DNA from: RGIG4790 sp964437615
GTDB taxonomy: Bacteria; Bacillota; Clostridia; Christensenellales; UBA1242
Assembly: GCA_964437615.1 (NCBI GenBank)
Contig: CAYTHL010000023.1
Coordinates: forward strand, 1 to 18,874
Direction: 5' to 3'
Length of the DNA stretch: 18,874 nt
Position 1 is the first letter of the stretch, and every line of letters starts with the position of its first letter. Positions 8,669 to 14,680 of this stretch are shown here, in pieces. The translations under genes and the position numbers were made by a program. The notes under the pieces are model-generated. The model made no database searches and was not told the origin of the DNA. It saw only the letters and a program-made list of their open reading frames with translations.

Positions 8669-9277
8669 TTATTTAAACAAATTGGAAAAAAATTTGCAGA
8701 GGCTATCAAACCAGTTGGTTTCTATTTGTGCGGTAGGACGGGAAATGGTTTCTACGCTATTTAGATAGATAATTTGGTCCTCTGTTGCTTGGGTGTAGCC
8801 AAGTTCTTCGGCGGCATCTACCACGCCGCTATTTAGCAGCTGATATTCTTGCTCTAATTGGCTGACAGCCTGTTGCTGGGTGGCAACTAGTTGCTGTTTT
8901 TGGCTAATTGCCCCGCCAAGTGAGCTTAATGTTACGGCGTTGCCTATTGCAAACGCCATTAGAGAACACAAAACAATGGCAACCACCGACAAGATTATCT
9001 TGCCGCGCGCGTTAAGTTTAGCGCGAACATTTTCTCGGCTTTGAGTTTGAGTTTGCACAGCTGCCGTTGTTTGAATTTGTGGCATTACTTTTTCTGTTCG
9101 CTGCTGCTCTATTGTGGTTATAGTAGGCGCGGTAAACTCGGTTACATCATCAAAGTCTATCTCTTTAAAGGCTGGGCGCTTGTACTCTGAAGAGCCAAAC
9201 TGTCCGTTAATACCCGTAAAGATACTTCTTTGTGTTTGAGTTTTTGTGTCTGTTCTTGTTTCTAACTCTGTTGCCAT
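8669..9277 (-). CDS. ftsL: FtsL-like bitopic division protein with a long cytoplasmic tail
   Basis: The 202-residue product has a polar N-terminal region of about 92 residues rich in T, Q and E, one membrane helix at 93-117, a Q/L-rich probable coiled coil at 121-155, and AAEELGYTQATEDQIIYL, which resembles the end of FtsL/DivIC-type proteins (LGY..p.e.iiy). The C-terminus (WFDSLCKFFSNLFK) looks amphipathic. FtsL joins DivIB and DivIC in the divisome and helps activate FtsW with its partner PBP. The place between rsmH and the PBP gene is the standard ftsL position and is much of the support, since FtsL sequences diverge fast. At about 200 residues it is longer than the usual 90-130, all of the excess being on the cytoplasmic side. 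AAAGGGGGA lies rather far (11 bases) before the ATG. Confidence 0.75.
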   Translation of the reverse strand: MATELETRTDTKTQTQRSIFTGINGQFGSSEYKRPAFKEIDFDDVTEFTAPTITTIEQQRTEKVMPQIQTTAAVQTQTQSRENVRAKLNARGKIILSVVAIVLCSLMAFAIGNAVTLSSLGGAISQKQQLVATQQQAVSQLEQEYQLLNSGVVDAAEELGYTQATEDQIIYLNSVETISRPTAQIETNWFDSLCKFFSNLFK

Positions 9278-9297
9278 AATACTTGTATCCCCCTTTA

Positions 9298-10227
9298 TTA
9301 TAATTTTTCTATTATTCTTAGTTTTGCGCTAGACGCACGGCTGTTGATGCTAAGTTCTTTTGCTGAGGCTGTTTGCATTTTGCCTACTATCTTGGCTGAT
9401 GCAGCGTGTCCGCAGACACATATAGGAAAGTCTGGCGGGCAAATGCATGCTGTGCATAGGTCCTTAAATGTTTGTTTTACAATGCGGTCTTCTAGCGAAT
9501 GAAATGTGATTATTGCAAGTCTGCCCTGCGGTTTTAGGCGCTCTGTTGCCGAAAGTATAAATTCTTTTAGCCCTTTAAGCTCGCCGTTTACTTCTATGCG
9601 GATAGCTTGAAAGGTGCGCTGCACATTACTATAGCCGTCTTGACCCTTGTATCTGGGTACGCTAGAAAGGATTATATCTTTTAGCTGACCCGTTGTGGTT
9701 ATTTGCGACTTTTGTCGGGCTTGCACTATGTGGCGGGCAATACTTGCTGCAAACTTTTCTTCGCCGTAGTCTGAAATAATCTGTTTTAGTTGCTGCTGAC
9801 TGTACAAGTTTACCACAGTAAAGGCATCAAGTTTTTGCGTGGTGTCCATACGCATGTCTAGTCTGGTGTCTGCCCTAAACGAAAAACCTCGCGCCGAGTC
9901 GTCTAGTTGGTGGCTAGAAACTCCTAGGTCGGCAAGTATTCCGTCAACTTTGTCTACCTTAAGGTCATCTAAAATTTTGTCAATGTTCTTAAAGTCTGCA
10001 TGAACTAGTTTTGTTCTGCCCTTGTATTGAGCAAGATTTTTTTTGCTGGCTGCTAGGGCTTCTGGGTCTTTGTCTATGCCAATAAGTTGTGCTTGTTTTG
10101 TTCTTGCTAGTATTTGCTTGCTATGCCCCGCTCCGCCGATGGTACAATCTACATAGGTGCCGTCATCTTTAAGCTGCAAGCCTTGCAAAACTTCTTCTAG
10201 CATAACAGGTATGTGCAAAAACTCCAC
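9298..10227 (-). CDS. rsmH: 16S rRNA (cytosine(1402)-N(4))-methyltransferase RsmH (MraW)
   Basis: This SAM-dependent enzyme methylates N4 of C1402 in 16S rRNA, in the decoding centre. I chose the GTG at 10227 (309 residues): GGAG lies 6 bases upstream, and the resulting start (MEFLHIPVML) lines up with the family's usual FxHxPVLL. An in-frame ATG at 10239, which overlaps mraZ by 11 bases, has no ribosome binding site. The SAM-binding motif DCTIGGAGHS is at 27-36, DLGVSSHQLD at 100-109, followed by ARGFSFR; the C-terminal half has the family's cysteine-rich stretch (CTACICPPDFPICVCG) and FHSLEDRIVK. Only one base separates the GTG from the mraZ stop, so coupled translation is likely. Confidence 0.95.
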   Translation of the reverse strand: MEFLHIPVMLEEVLQGLQLKDDGTYVDCTIGGAGHSKQILARTKQAQLIGIDKDPEALAASKKNLAQYKGRTKLVHADFKNIDKILDDLKVDKVDGILADLGVSSHQLDDSARGFSFRADTRLDMRMDTTQKLDAFTVVNLYSQQQLKQIISDYGEEKFAASIARHIVQARQKSQITTTGQLKDIILSSVPRYKGQDGYSNVQRTFQAIRIEVNGELKGLKEFILSATERLKPQGRLAIITFHSLEDRIVKQTFKDLCTACICPPDFPICVCGHAASAKIVGKMQTASAKELSINSRASSAKLRIIEKL

Positions 10228-10228
10228 T

Positions 10229-10651
10229 TTACACTCCATGGTCGGCTAAGGCTTTGGTAGCCGAAGTAAAGTCGCCGCTGTTGTAGGTGTTCCAAACTTC
10301 TTCTGCCCAAATTTCTACGCGGTTGCCAGCACCTATAAAGACAATGTCTTTGGCAATTTTGGCGTATTCTCTAAGCTCTTTGGCTAGTAGTATTCTGCCT
10401 TGATTATCTTCTTCGGTTTCAAAAGCGCTAGAAAGCAACATTCTTACAGGCTTTTGCAGTTCGGCATCAAACATAGGAAGGTCGGCAAGTTTTTGATGCA
10501 GTGCCTCGAAGGCTTGAACACTTAGAGCATACAAGCAATTATCGTTACCCTTGGTAACAATAAAGCCTTCGCCAAGCTCTTGTTTAAACTTGGCAGGCAT
10601 GCGCATGCGGCACTTGGTATCTAACTGATGACGATATGTGCCAATTAGCAT
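10229..10651 (-). CDS. mraZ: Transcriptional regulator MraZ
   Basis: MraZ is an AbrB-like DNA-binding protein that forms rings and regulates the dcw operon it heads. The ATG at 10651 (140 residues, family norm about 143) follows a GGGGGAAGGG ribosome binding stretch; an upstream in-frame start at 10711 would fall in the -35 region and is rejected. The protein has two SpoVT/AbrB half-domains, each with the DxxxR signature: DTKCR at 11-15 and DNQGR at 82-86. The first copy has Cys where Gly is usual. The gene is followed at once by rsmH. Two AAAGTGG boxes just upstream of its promoter are the expected targets of the protein. Confidence 0.95.
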   Translation of the reverse strand: MLIGTYRHQLDTKCRMRMPAKFKQELGEGFIVTKGNDNCLYALSVQAFEALHQKLADLPMFDAELQKPVRMLLSSAFETEEDNQGRILLAKELREYAKIAKDIVFIGAGNRVEIWAEEVWNTYNSGDFTSATKALADHGV

Positions 10652-10682
10652 TTGCCCTTCCCCCTTTTGTGATGTTACTGCA

Positions 10683-10711
10683 ATTATAAAGTCCAAAATT
10701 TTAAAAAGCAA
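10683..10711 (-). promoter_or_regulatory. Promoter of mraZ and the dcw operon
   Basis: On the minus strand, TTGCTT (10711-10706) and TATAAT (10688-10683) are separated by exactly 17 bases, a strong sigma-A-type arrangement. The predicted transcript starts near 10676 and has a leader of about 25 bases before the mraZ ATG. An AT-rich stretch lies farther upstream. The proximal AAAGTGG box overlaps the first base of the -35 element. This is the only good promoter seen for the ten dcw genes in the window. Confidence 0.75.
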
Positions 10712-10742
10712 CCACTTTTGACCACTTTTTATTAAAAAGTGG
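10711..10742 (-). promoter_or_regulatory. Probable MraZ operator: two direct AAAGTGG boxes plus one inverted box
   Basis: The minus strand shows AAAGTGGTCA followed directly by AAAGTGGTTG (10-base units covering 10729-10710), so the two AAAGTGG boxes have the exact pitch of one helical turn. The known target of MraZ in mollicutes is a set of direct repeats of the form AAAGTGKNNN, which these fit. A third AAAGTGG lies in the opposite direction just upstream, so that 10722-10731 and 10733-10742 form a perfect 10-bp inverted repeat around one base. The proximal box abuts the -35 element. Autoregulation by MraZ is inferred; whether it activates or represses here cannot be read from the sequence. 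Confidence 0.75.
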
Positions 10743-10859
10743 GATTTTTTTGAAAAATTGGTTAATTTTTAGCCGAATTTTTTTTAAAAAAAGAGCAAAT
10801 ATAAAATATTTGTTCTAAAAACTTAAAACCCGCACCATTTACCCCAAACCAAACTAATG

Positions 10860-10903
10860 CAAGTATTCTATCTATAAAGGTTTTGAAGCCGCTCTGAATG
10901 ACA
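10860..10903 (-). repeat. Degenerate dispersed-repeat-like segment (copy A)
   Basis: On the minus strand this segment begins TGTCATTCAGAGCGG and ends GAATACTTG. A segment at 18614-18654 begins TGTCATT and ends GAATACTTG too, with a divergent middle. The start is like the TGTCATTCTGAGCG repeats known from many bacterial genomes, which often give rise to spurious short protein predictions; a 61-codon minus-strand frame here (10947-10762, TTG start) contains the peptide SVIQSGFK, of that type. The rest of the 10743-10977 stretch is AT-rich and holds no gene that I can support. Confidence 0.35.
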
Positions 10904-10977
10904 CTGGTGGTGGACTTGCTCCGGTAAACAATCAAGGGTAGTGACAAGTTAGAAATGGCACATTATTTTTAGCAAAG

Positions 10978-11012
10978 AAAAAAGCGTAGATTTTAGTATA
11001 GCGTCTACGGCT
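10978..11012 (-). terminator. Intrinsic terminator after the shikimate-kinase-like gene
   Basis: On the minus strand AGCCGTAGA (11012-11004) pairs with TCTACGCT (10990-10983), with one bulged base and a 13-base loop, followed by a run of six T. It lies 35 bases after the stop of the gene at 11047-11568 and should separate that transcript from the dcw operon. On the plus strand the same stem is followed by TTTTAT, so weak action in the other direction is possible. Confidence 0.7.
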
Positions 11013-11046
11013 TTTATATAGGCAATAAGTTTTTAATAGTTTGTTG

Positions 11047-11568
11047 TTAAATTTTGTAATATTTATGGATGGCGCGGATTATGTCGGCGCTAGCTTTAAA
11101 GTAGCTTGACGACTGGACGTCTACAACAATGTCTGCTTGCTCTTTTATATTGCGGTCACGGGCTTCTAGTTGTTTTTTGGTCAGGTTATACATACTCTTT
11201 TCTTTAAAGCAGCTATACTCCTCCTTTTCGACGATGCTTTTTATGGCAGCAATTGGCTTGAACAAATAGATGCACAAATAGGTGTCTTTTAGGTAGCTTA
11301 TGGTGCCTTTTTTGTAAAAGGCGTCGCTATCTATATTTAAAACTATGTTGTTGAAGTCGGCAACATATTTTATTATTGAGTTTTCTTTTTGGCGGTAATA
11401 CGTGCTGCCATAAGAAACAACTAGTTCTTTAAAAGTACTAGGTTTATGGTCAAATTCAAATAAATCTCGCATGTCCATCATGCGCATTTTAAGTTCGTCT
11501 GCAAGCATTTGCGCTGTGGCACGTGCCATTGCCCTATCTAGGCAGATTATAGCTATATTCTTTTTCAT
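11047..11568 (-). CDS. Degenerate shikimate-kinase-like protein lacking the Walker A loop
   Basis: The 173 residues follow the layout of shikimate kinase: an initial strand, a helix, DELKMRMMDMRDLFE (like the family's ALGYRFIDTDELIE), YYRQKEN (like FRxxE), a central strand, CIYLFKPIAAI (like vvwLdap), and a C-terminal RDRNIKEQADIVVDV that matches RxPlYxEvADlvvd. The ATP-binding GxxGxGKS/T is gone; its place holds CLDRAMARAT. The shikimate-binding Asp34 equivalent appears to be Arg34, and the GGG loop reads NIDSD. The Arg58 equivalent (Arg59) is kept. It is therefore probably not a kinase and may be a pseudoenzyme with a binding or regulatory role; the function is unknown. GGAG lies 5 bases before the ATG, and rmuC ends 30 bases upstream, so both are likely on one transcript. 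Confidence 0.6.
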   Translation of the reverse strand: MKKNIAIICLDRAMARATAQMLADELKMRMMDMRDLFEFDHKPSTFKELVVSYGSTYYRQKENSIIKYVADFNNIVLNIDSDAFYKKGTISYLKDTYLCIYLFKPIAAIKSIVEKEEYSCFKEKSMYNLTKKQLEARDRNIKEQADIVVDVQSSSYFKASADIIRAIHKYYKI

Positions 11569-11598
11569 TACTTCTCCAATATTTTTGGCAGATTTGAG

Positions 11599-12900
11599 TT
11601 ATTTATCCGCATCAGTTGGCTTATTATCTTCTAGGCCAAGCAGCGCCGTGCTTTCGGCTGCGTCTAGACGCTCGACGCTTCTAAGTTTGCGCTCTATTTG
11701 CTTAGACCGAGTACCCATTAGTGCGTCGACATCTTTGCTGGCGCTGTCTATTTTTGTTTTTACTTTTTCTAGCAGAGCGTTAAAGGTGTCAAACTCGGTG
11801 CGTACTGCGCCCAAAATCTTCCACACCTCGCTAGATTTCTTTTGAATTGCAAGCGTTCTAAAGCCCATTTGCAGGCTGTTTAAAAAGGCGCTCATGGTGG
11901 TAGGACCGGCGATTGTAACCTTGTATTTGGTTTGCAAGTCGGAAAGCAACCCCATTTTTAATACCTCGGCGTACAAGCCCTCGATTGGCAAAAACATAAC
12001 GGCAAAATCTGTCGTCTTTGGCGGACAGATGTACTTTTTGTTTATATCCTTTGCCATGCTGATTATGGTGTTTTTTAGTTGGGCGGACTTTTGCTTTATC
12101 TGCTCGCTATCGCCCTTATCGTAGGCGGTCTGCAAGTCGGTATACACGGTATACGGAAACTTGCTATCTATTGGCAAATATACAAATTCGTCGTCAGCGC
12201 CTGGGTATTTAATGGCATATTCTACAGGCTCTCTGCCCTCGCCGGTGACAACGTTGGTTTGGTATTGCTCGGGCGAAAGCAGTTGTTCTAAAATTGCACC
12301 AAGCTGAACTTCGCCCACAATGCCGGTAGTTTTTACGTTGCTAAGCACCTTGCTAAGGCTGCCAACATCGGCGGCAATGCTCTGCATTTCGCCCAAGGAT
12401 TTATGCACGTTTTCTAGCTGACCTTCCAAAATTTTAAAACTCTGCTCAAAACGCTCACTTATTGTTTTGCTAAGTTTTTCATCTACTGTTTCTCGCATTT
12501 TGTCTAATTGCTTGTTGTTATCTTCTTGCAAACTCTTAATGTGGCGCTCGTTGGACTGTCTAATATTTTCTAGCCGTTCTTCTTGCATTTTACTCATGCT
12601 CTGCATGCGCTCGTCTAACTGACTAATTAGCTTTAAAATGCGGTCTTCTAGCGATTTGTGATTATTGGCAAGGCCGTCTTGCAAAGTTTTTATAGAGCCA
12701 GTTAGCGCAACATTATTTGTCTGCTGCATTTGGTTAATTGCCGCACTTATAAAATTTAAGTTGTTGGTTATGCTGGTAACAATGTCTTGCTTGTCTTGCG
12801 CCGACACGCCGCTTGCATGGTTGCGACTGACCAAAGCAATAATTACCCCAGCCGCACCTATACAAATACTTATTGCAAGCATGATGTAAATAGCTGTCAT
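11599..12900 (-). CDS. rmuC: RmuC-family DNA recombination protein
   Basis: RmuC proteins are membrane-anchored, coiled-coil proteins with a nuclease-related fold; in E. coli loss of RmuC raises inversion at short inverted repeats, but the exact reaction is not known. The ATG at 12900 (433 residues) follows AGGAG at 7 bases; an in-frame start at 12951 falls in the terminator and is rejected. Residues 3-24 form a membrane helix, about 60-180 a long charged coiled coil, and 190-375 the RmuC domain, with GIVGEVQLGAILEQLL (193-208), LPIDSKFP (242-249), FLPIEGLYAE and GPTTMSAFLNSLQMGFRTL (332-350). It has its own promoter and is followed by the shikimate-kinase-like gene. Confidence 0.93.
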   Translation of the reverse strand: MTAIYIMLAISICIGAAGVIIALVSRNHASGVSAQDKQDIVTSITNNLNFISAAINQMQQTNNVALTGSIKTLQDGLANNHKSLEDRILKLISQLDERMQSMSKMQEERLENIRQSNERHIKSLQEDNNKQLDKMRETVDEKLSKTISERFEQSFKILEGQLENVHKSLGEMQSIAADVGSLSKVLSNVKTTGIVGEVQLGAILEQLLSPEQYQTNVVTGEGREPVEYAIKYPGADDEFVYLPIDSKFPYTVYTDLQTAYDKGDSEQIKQKSAQLKNTIISMAKDINKKYICPPKTTDFAVMFLPIEGLYAEVLKMGLLSDLQTKYKVTIAGPTTMSAFLNSLQMGFRTLAIQKKSSEVWKILGAVRTEFDTFNALLEKVKTKIDSASKDVDALMGTRSKQIERKLRSVERLDAAESTALLGLEDNKPTDADK

Positions 12901-12919
12901 AAAAATACTCCTTTTGGTT

Positions 12920-12948
12920 ATTTTAAACCATAAAAACTTTTTTGGCAA
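12920..12948 (-). promoter_or_regulatory. Promoter of rmuC
   Basis: On the minus strand TTGCCA (12948-12943) and TAAAAT (12925-12920) are 17 bases apart. The predicted start of transcription, near 12913, would leave a leader of only about 13 bases that begins at or inside the AAGGAG site of rmuC. The -35 box begins immediately after the T-run of the terminator described next. Confidence 0.6.
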
Positions 12949-12949
12949 C

Positions 12950-12978
12950 AAAAAACCGCACCATTTTTACTGGTACGG
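12950..12978 (-). terminator. Intrinsic terminator downstream of spoVG
   Basis: In the minus-strand RNA CCGUACCA (12978-12971) pairs with UGGUGCGG (12963-12956) with one G-U, around a 7-base loop, and is followed by six U. The mismatch in the plus-strand version shows that it acts for minus-strand transcripts. It would end a spoVG transcript with a 3' tail of about 310 bases, and it isolates rmuC. Confidence 0.7.
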
Positions 12979-13022
12979 CAAATTTTTTAATAACAAAATT
13001 ATATAAATATGGCTTTAAACCC

Positions 13023-13061
13023 CAATAAACATAGTTTTGTGTGAAATTTAATGCAGAACAA
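13023..13061. repeat. Direct repeat, copy 1 of 2
   Basis: The segment starts CAATAAACATAGTTTTGTGT and ends ATGCAGAACAA. It matches 13155-13194 over its full length except for one missing G and one A/G change. The two copies start 132 bases apart. Copy 1 has only the one arm; unlike copy 2, it is not followed at close range by the matching right arm of the large hairpin. Confidence 0.85.
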
Positions 13062-13154
13062 TATTTTGCAAACTAAATTTTATACAAATTATGTAAGCAA
13101 TTAGTAAGTTAAACTAAATTTTGCACAGATTTTTGAGCAAGAATATTTCTGCCT

Positions 13155-13194
13155 CAATAAACATAGTTTTGTGTGGAAATTTGATGCAGAACAA
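13155..13194. repeat. Direct repeat, copy 2 of 2, left arm of a large hairpin
   Basis: The 40-base copy differs from 13023-13061 by one inserted G and one base change. Its inner part (13164-13188) is the left arm of the 130-base imperfect inverted repeat that ends in the spoVG stop codon. Between the copies both sides also share the 12-mer AAACTAAATTTT, so the whole stretch may have arisen by duplication of a longer unit. Confidence 0.85.
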
Positions 13195-13293
13195 GGAGCG
13201 AATGTGCAGCCGCGGCAGGAGTTTAGTAGCCCTAAATGACTGCTGCGGCAAGCGCACGCGACACAGTTATGCACAAATTAACGCACAAAACTA
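13164..13293. repeat. 130-base imperfect inverted repeat (large hairpin) at the 3' end of spoVG
   Basis: Arms pair stepwise from outside in: 13164-13175 with 13282-13293 (12 pairs, one G-T), 13178-13183 with 13274-13279 (6), TGCA at 13185-13188 with 13270-13273 (4), GTGC at 13204-13207 with GCAC at 13254-13257 (4), 13209-13218 with 13240-13249 (10, one G-T), and 13222-13226 with 13232-13236 (5), closing a 5-base loop. That is about 41 pairs. The core is GC-rich (GCCGCGGCAG), unlike the AT-rich surroundings. The outermost pairs include the spoVG stop codon TAG (13291-13293). It may be an RNA structure in the spoVG 3' region or a MITE-like element; I do not recognise a known family. Confidence 0.65.
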
Positions 13294-13566
13294 ATCTTCG
13301 GAGTTCTTGGCCTCCTCAAACGCCTTAAGCACTATATCACTTATCTCGCCACGGGTGGTAGAATCTAGTGGATGTACAATATCTTTAAACTCGCCGTCTG
13401 GTGTTTTGCGGCTAGGCATAGCAATAAAGTAGCCTTCGTTGCCCTCGATGACTTTGATGTCATGCACTACAAAGCAGCCGTCGATTGTAATTGATGCACT
13501 TGCTTTGATTTTGCTGTTTTCGCTTTTTACTAAGCGAACTCTTACGTCTGAAATGTTCATGTTCAT
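13291..13566 (-). CDS. spoVG: Septation/sporulation regulator SpoVG
   Basis: The 91-residue protein matches SpoVG closely along its length: SDVRVRLV, ASASITIDGCFVVHDIKVIEG, then FIAMPSRKTPDGEFKDIVHP and STRGEI are the family's conserved stretches. SpoVG is a small dimeric protein that binds DNA and RNA at specific sites and affects septation, virulence or metabolism in different Firmicutes and spirochaetes; it is also common in species that do not form spores. The first ATG has AAGGAG 12 bases upstream, which is a long spacing; a second ATG two codons later would be even farther. The stop codon lies in the outer stem of a large hairpin. It has its own promoter behind galU. Confidence 0.95.
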   Translation of the reverse strand: MNMNISDVRVRLVKSENSKIKASASITIDGCFVVHDIKVIEGNEGYFIAMPSRKTPDGEFKDIVHPLDSTTRGEISDIVLKAFEEAKNSED

Positions 13567-13613
13567 AGTTTTGTTTTTCTCCTTGCTGGCTTAATTTTTT
13601 AAGCACTGATGCT

Positions 13614-13642
13614 ATTGTAAACCAATTATTTTTAAAAGGCAA
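13614..13642 (-). promoter_or_regulatory. Promoter of spoVG
   Basis: On the minus strand TTGCCT (13642-13637) and TACAAT (13619-13614) are spaced by 17 bases. The leader of about 40 bases contains a small perfect inverted repeat, GCTTAA-4-TTAAGC (13589-13604), just upstream of the AAGGAG site. No terminator is visible between galU and this promoter, so readthrough from galU is also likely. Confidence 0.65.
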
Positions 13643-13663
13643 TCATTTTTAACAACTTTTTAA

Positions 13664-14644
13664 TTATTTTTGCAATTCTTCGCCATTATTTGCGGGGCTG
13701 GCGGCGCTTGATTTTTGTTTTGGGTAGTTTTCTTTTTTAGGGCTATCTGCTACTGATGATTGCTGCTGTTTCTCGCTGCTAGATTGCTCTTGGGCAAGCC
13801 TTGCAGTTAGCCACTCTGTTAGCTCTGTGCCGTCAATTTCTTTTAATGCGCGATCTATAGTGCACTTTGCAAAGCCTAGTTTGCTGCCGCAGTCGTAGTA
13901 AATGCCATCTACTACTCTGCCCATGCACTCGCCATTAACTGCAAGCACATTTAGGGCATCAGTTAGGCAATATTCTCCGTTTTTAGGGGTAAGTTTTGCT
14001 ATTTCGTCGTAAACTTTTGGCGTTATTATATATCTGCCAATAACGGCATAGTTAGATGGCTCTGTGCCCTTTGGCGGTTTTTCTATTATACCTCTAAGTT
14101 TTAGCATGCTGCCCTGCTGTTCGGCAATATCTGCCGCGCCATACTTGTACATTTCTTCGTGCGGAACTTGTTGAAATGCAACAACTGGCCTGCCCGATTG
14201 TTCGTATACATCTATTAATTGTTTTGCGGCTGCGGGCTTTGCATCTATTATGTCGTCGCCAGAGATTAACACATATGGCTGACCCTTGCTCCATTTTTTT
14301 GCTGTAAGCGTAGCGTATGCCGAACCTAGCGCCTTGTTAGAATATCCAACTGTAATGTTTAGCTTTGACATTATTTGCATGTACTCTTCTAGATATTCTT
14401 GCTTGCCGGCTTTTATAAGTTCGTCAAGGTCTTTAAAATTTGGCTGAATAAATTTTAGCATAGACTTTTTGCTATTGCTTATAACCACCATAACATCTGT
14501 TATTCCGGCATTTACACACTCTTTTAGATGATACATTAGCGCCGGTTTGTTTAAAATTGGAAACATCTCCTTTGGAACACCAAGTGTGGCGGGTAAAAAT
14601 CGTGTTCCCTTTCCCGCTGCCAATATTACTGCTTTTGTTACCAT
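13664..14644 (-). CDS. galU: UTP--glucose-1-phosphate uridylyltransferase (GalU family)
   Basis: This cytoplasmic nucleotidyltransferase makes UDP-glucose from UTP and glucose-1-phosphate, for glycolipids, teichoic acid or capsule sugars. The N-terminal nucleotide-binding motif AAGKGTRFLPAT is at 9-20, followed by PKEMFPILNKPA; EKP is at 188-190, GEYCLTDAL at 223-231 and YDCGSKLGF at 250-258, all as in GalU. The usual GLGHA loop reads ALGSA here, and the metal-site region is SGDDIID. After about residue 285 there is a 40-residue polar tail rich in S, Q and K that is not part of the family fold. AAGGAG lies 8 bases before the ATG. It follows tyrS after 36 bases with no terminator between. Confidence 0.88.
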   Translation of the reverse strand: MVTKAVILAAGKGTRFLPATLGVPKEMFPILNKPALMYHLKECVNAGITDVMVVISNSKKSMLKFIQPNFKDLDELIKAGKQEYLEEYMQIMSKLNITVGYSNKALGSAYATLTAKKWSKGQPYVLISGDDIIDAKPAAAKQLIDVYEQSGRPVVAFQQVPHEEMYKYGAADIAEQQGSMLKLRGIIEKPPKGTEPSNYAVIGRYIITPKVYDEIAKLTPKNGEYCLTDALNVLAVNGECMGRVVDGIYYDCGSKLGFAKCTIDRALKEIDGTELTEWLTARLAQEQSSSEKQQQSSVADSPKKENYPKQKSSAASPANNGEELQK

Positions 14645-14680
14645 ATTTTTATCTCCTTTTTTTGGTATTTTATTTTTTTA

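Noticed and set aside
10762..10947. 61-codon minus-strand frame starting with TTG
   Set aside because: There is no ribosome binding site, it starts at a TTG, and its peptide (SVIQSGFK) looks like the spurious products of dispersed repeats.
13184..13294. 36-codon plus-strand frame (MQNKERMCSRG...) inside the large hairpin
   Set aside because: It has no ribosome binding site, its coding sequence is the hairpin itself, and it ends at the spoVG stop on the other strand; the structure explains its base composition better.
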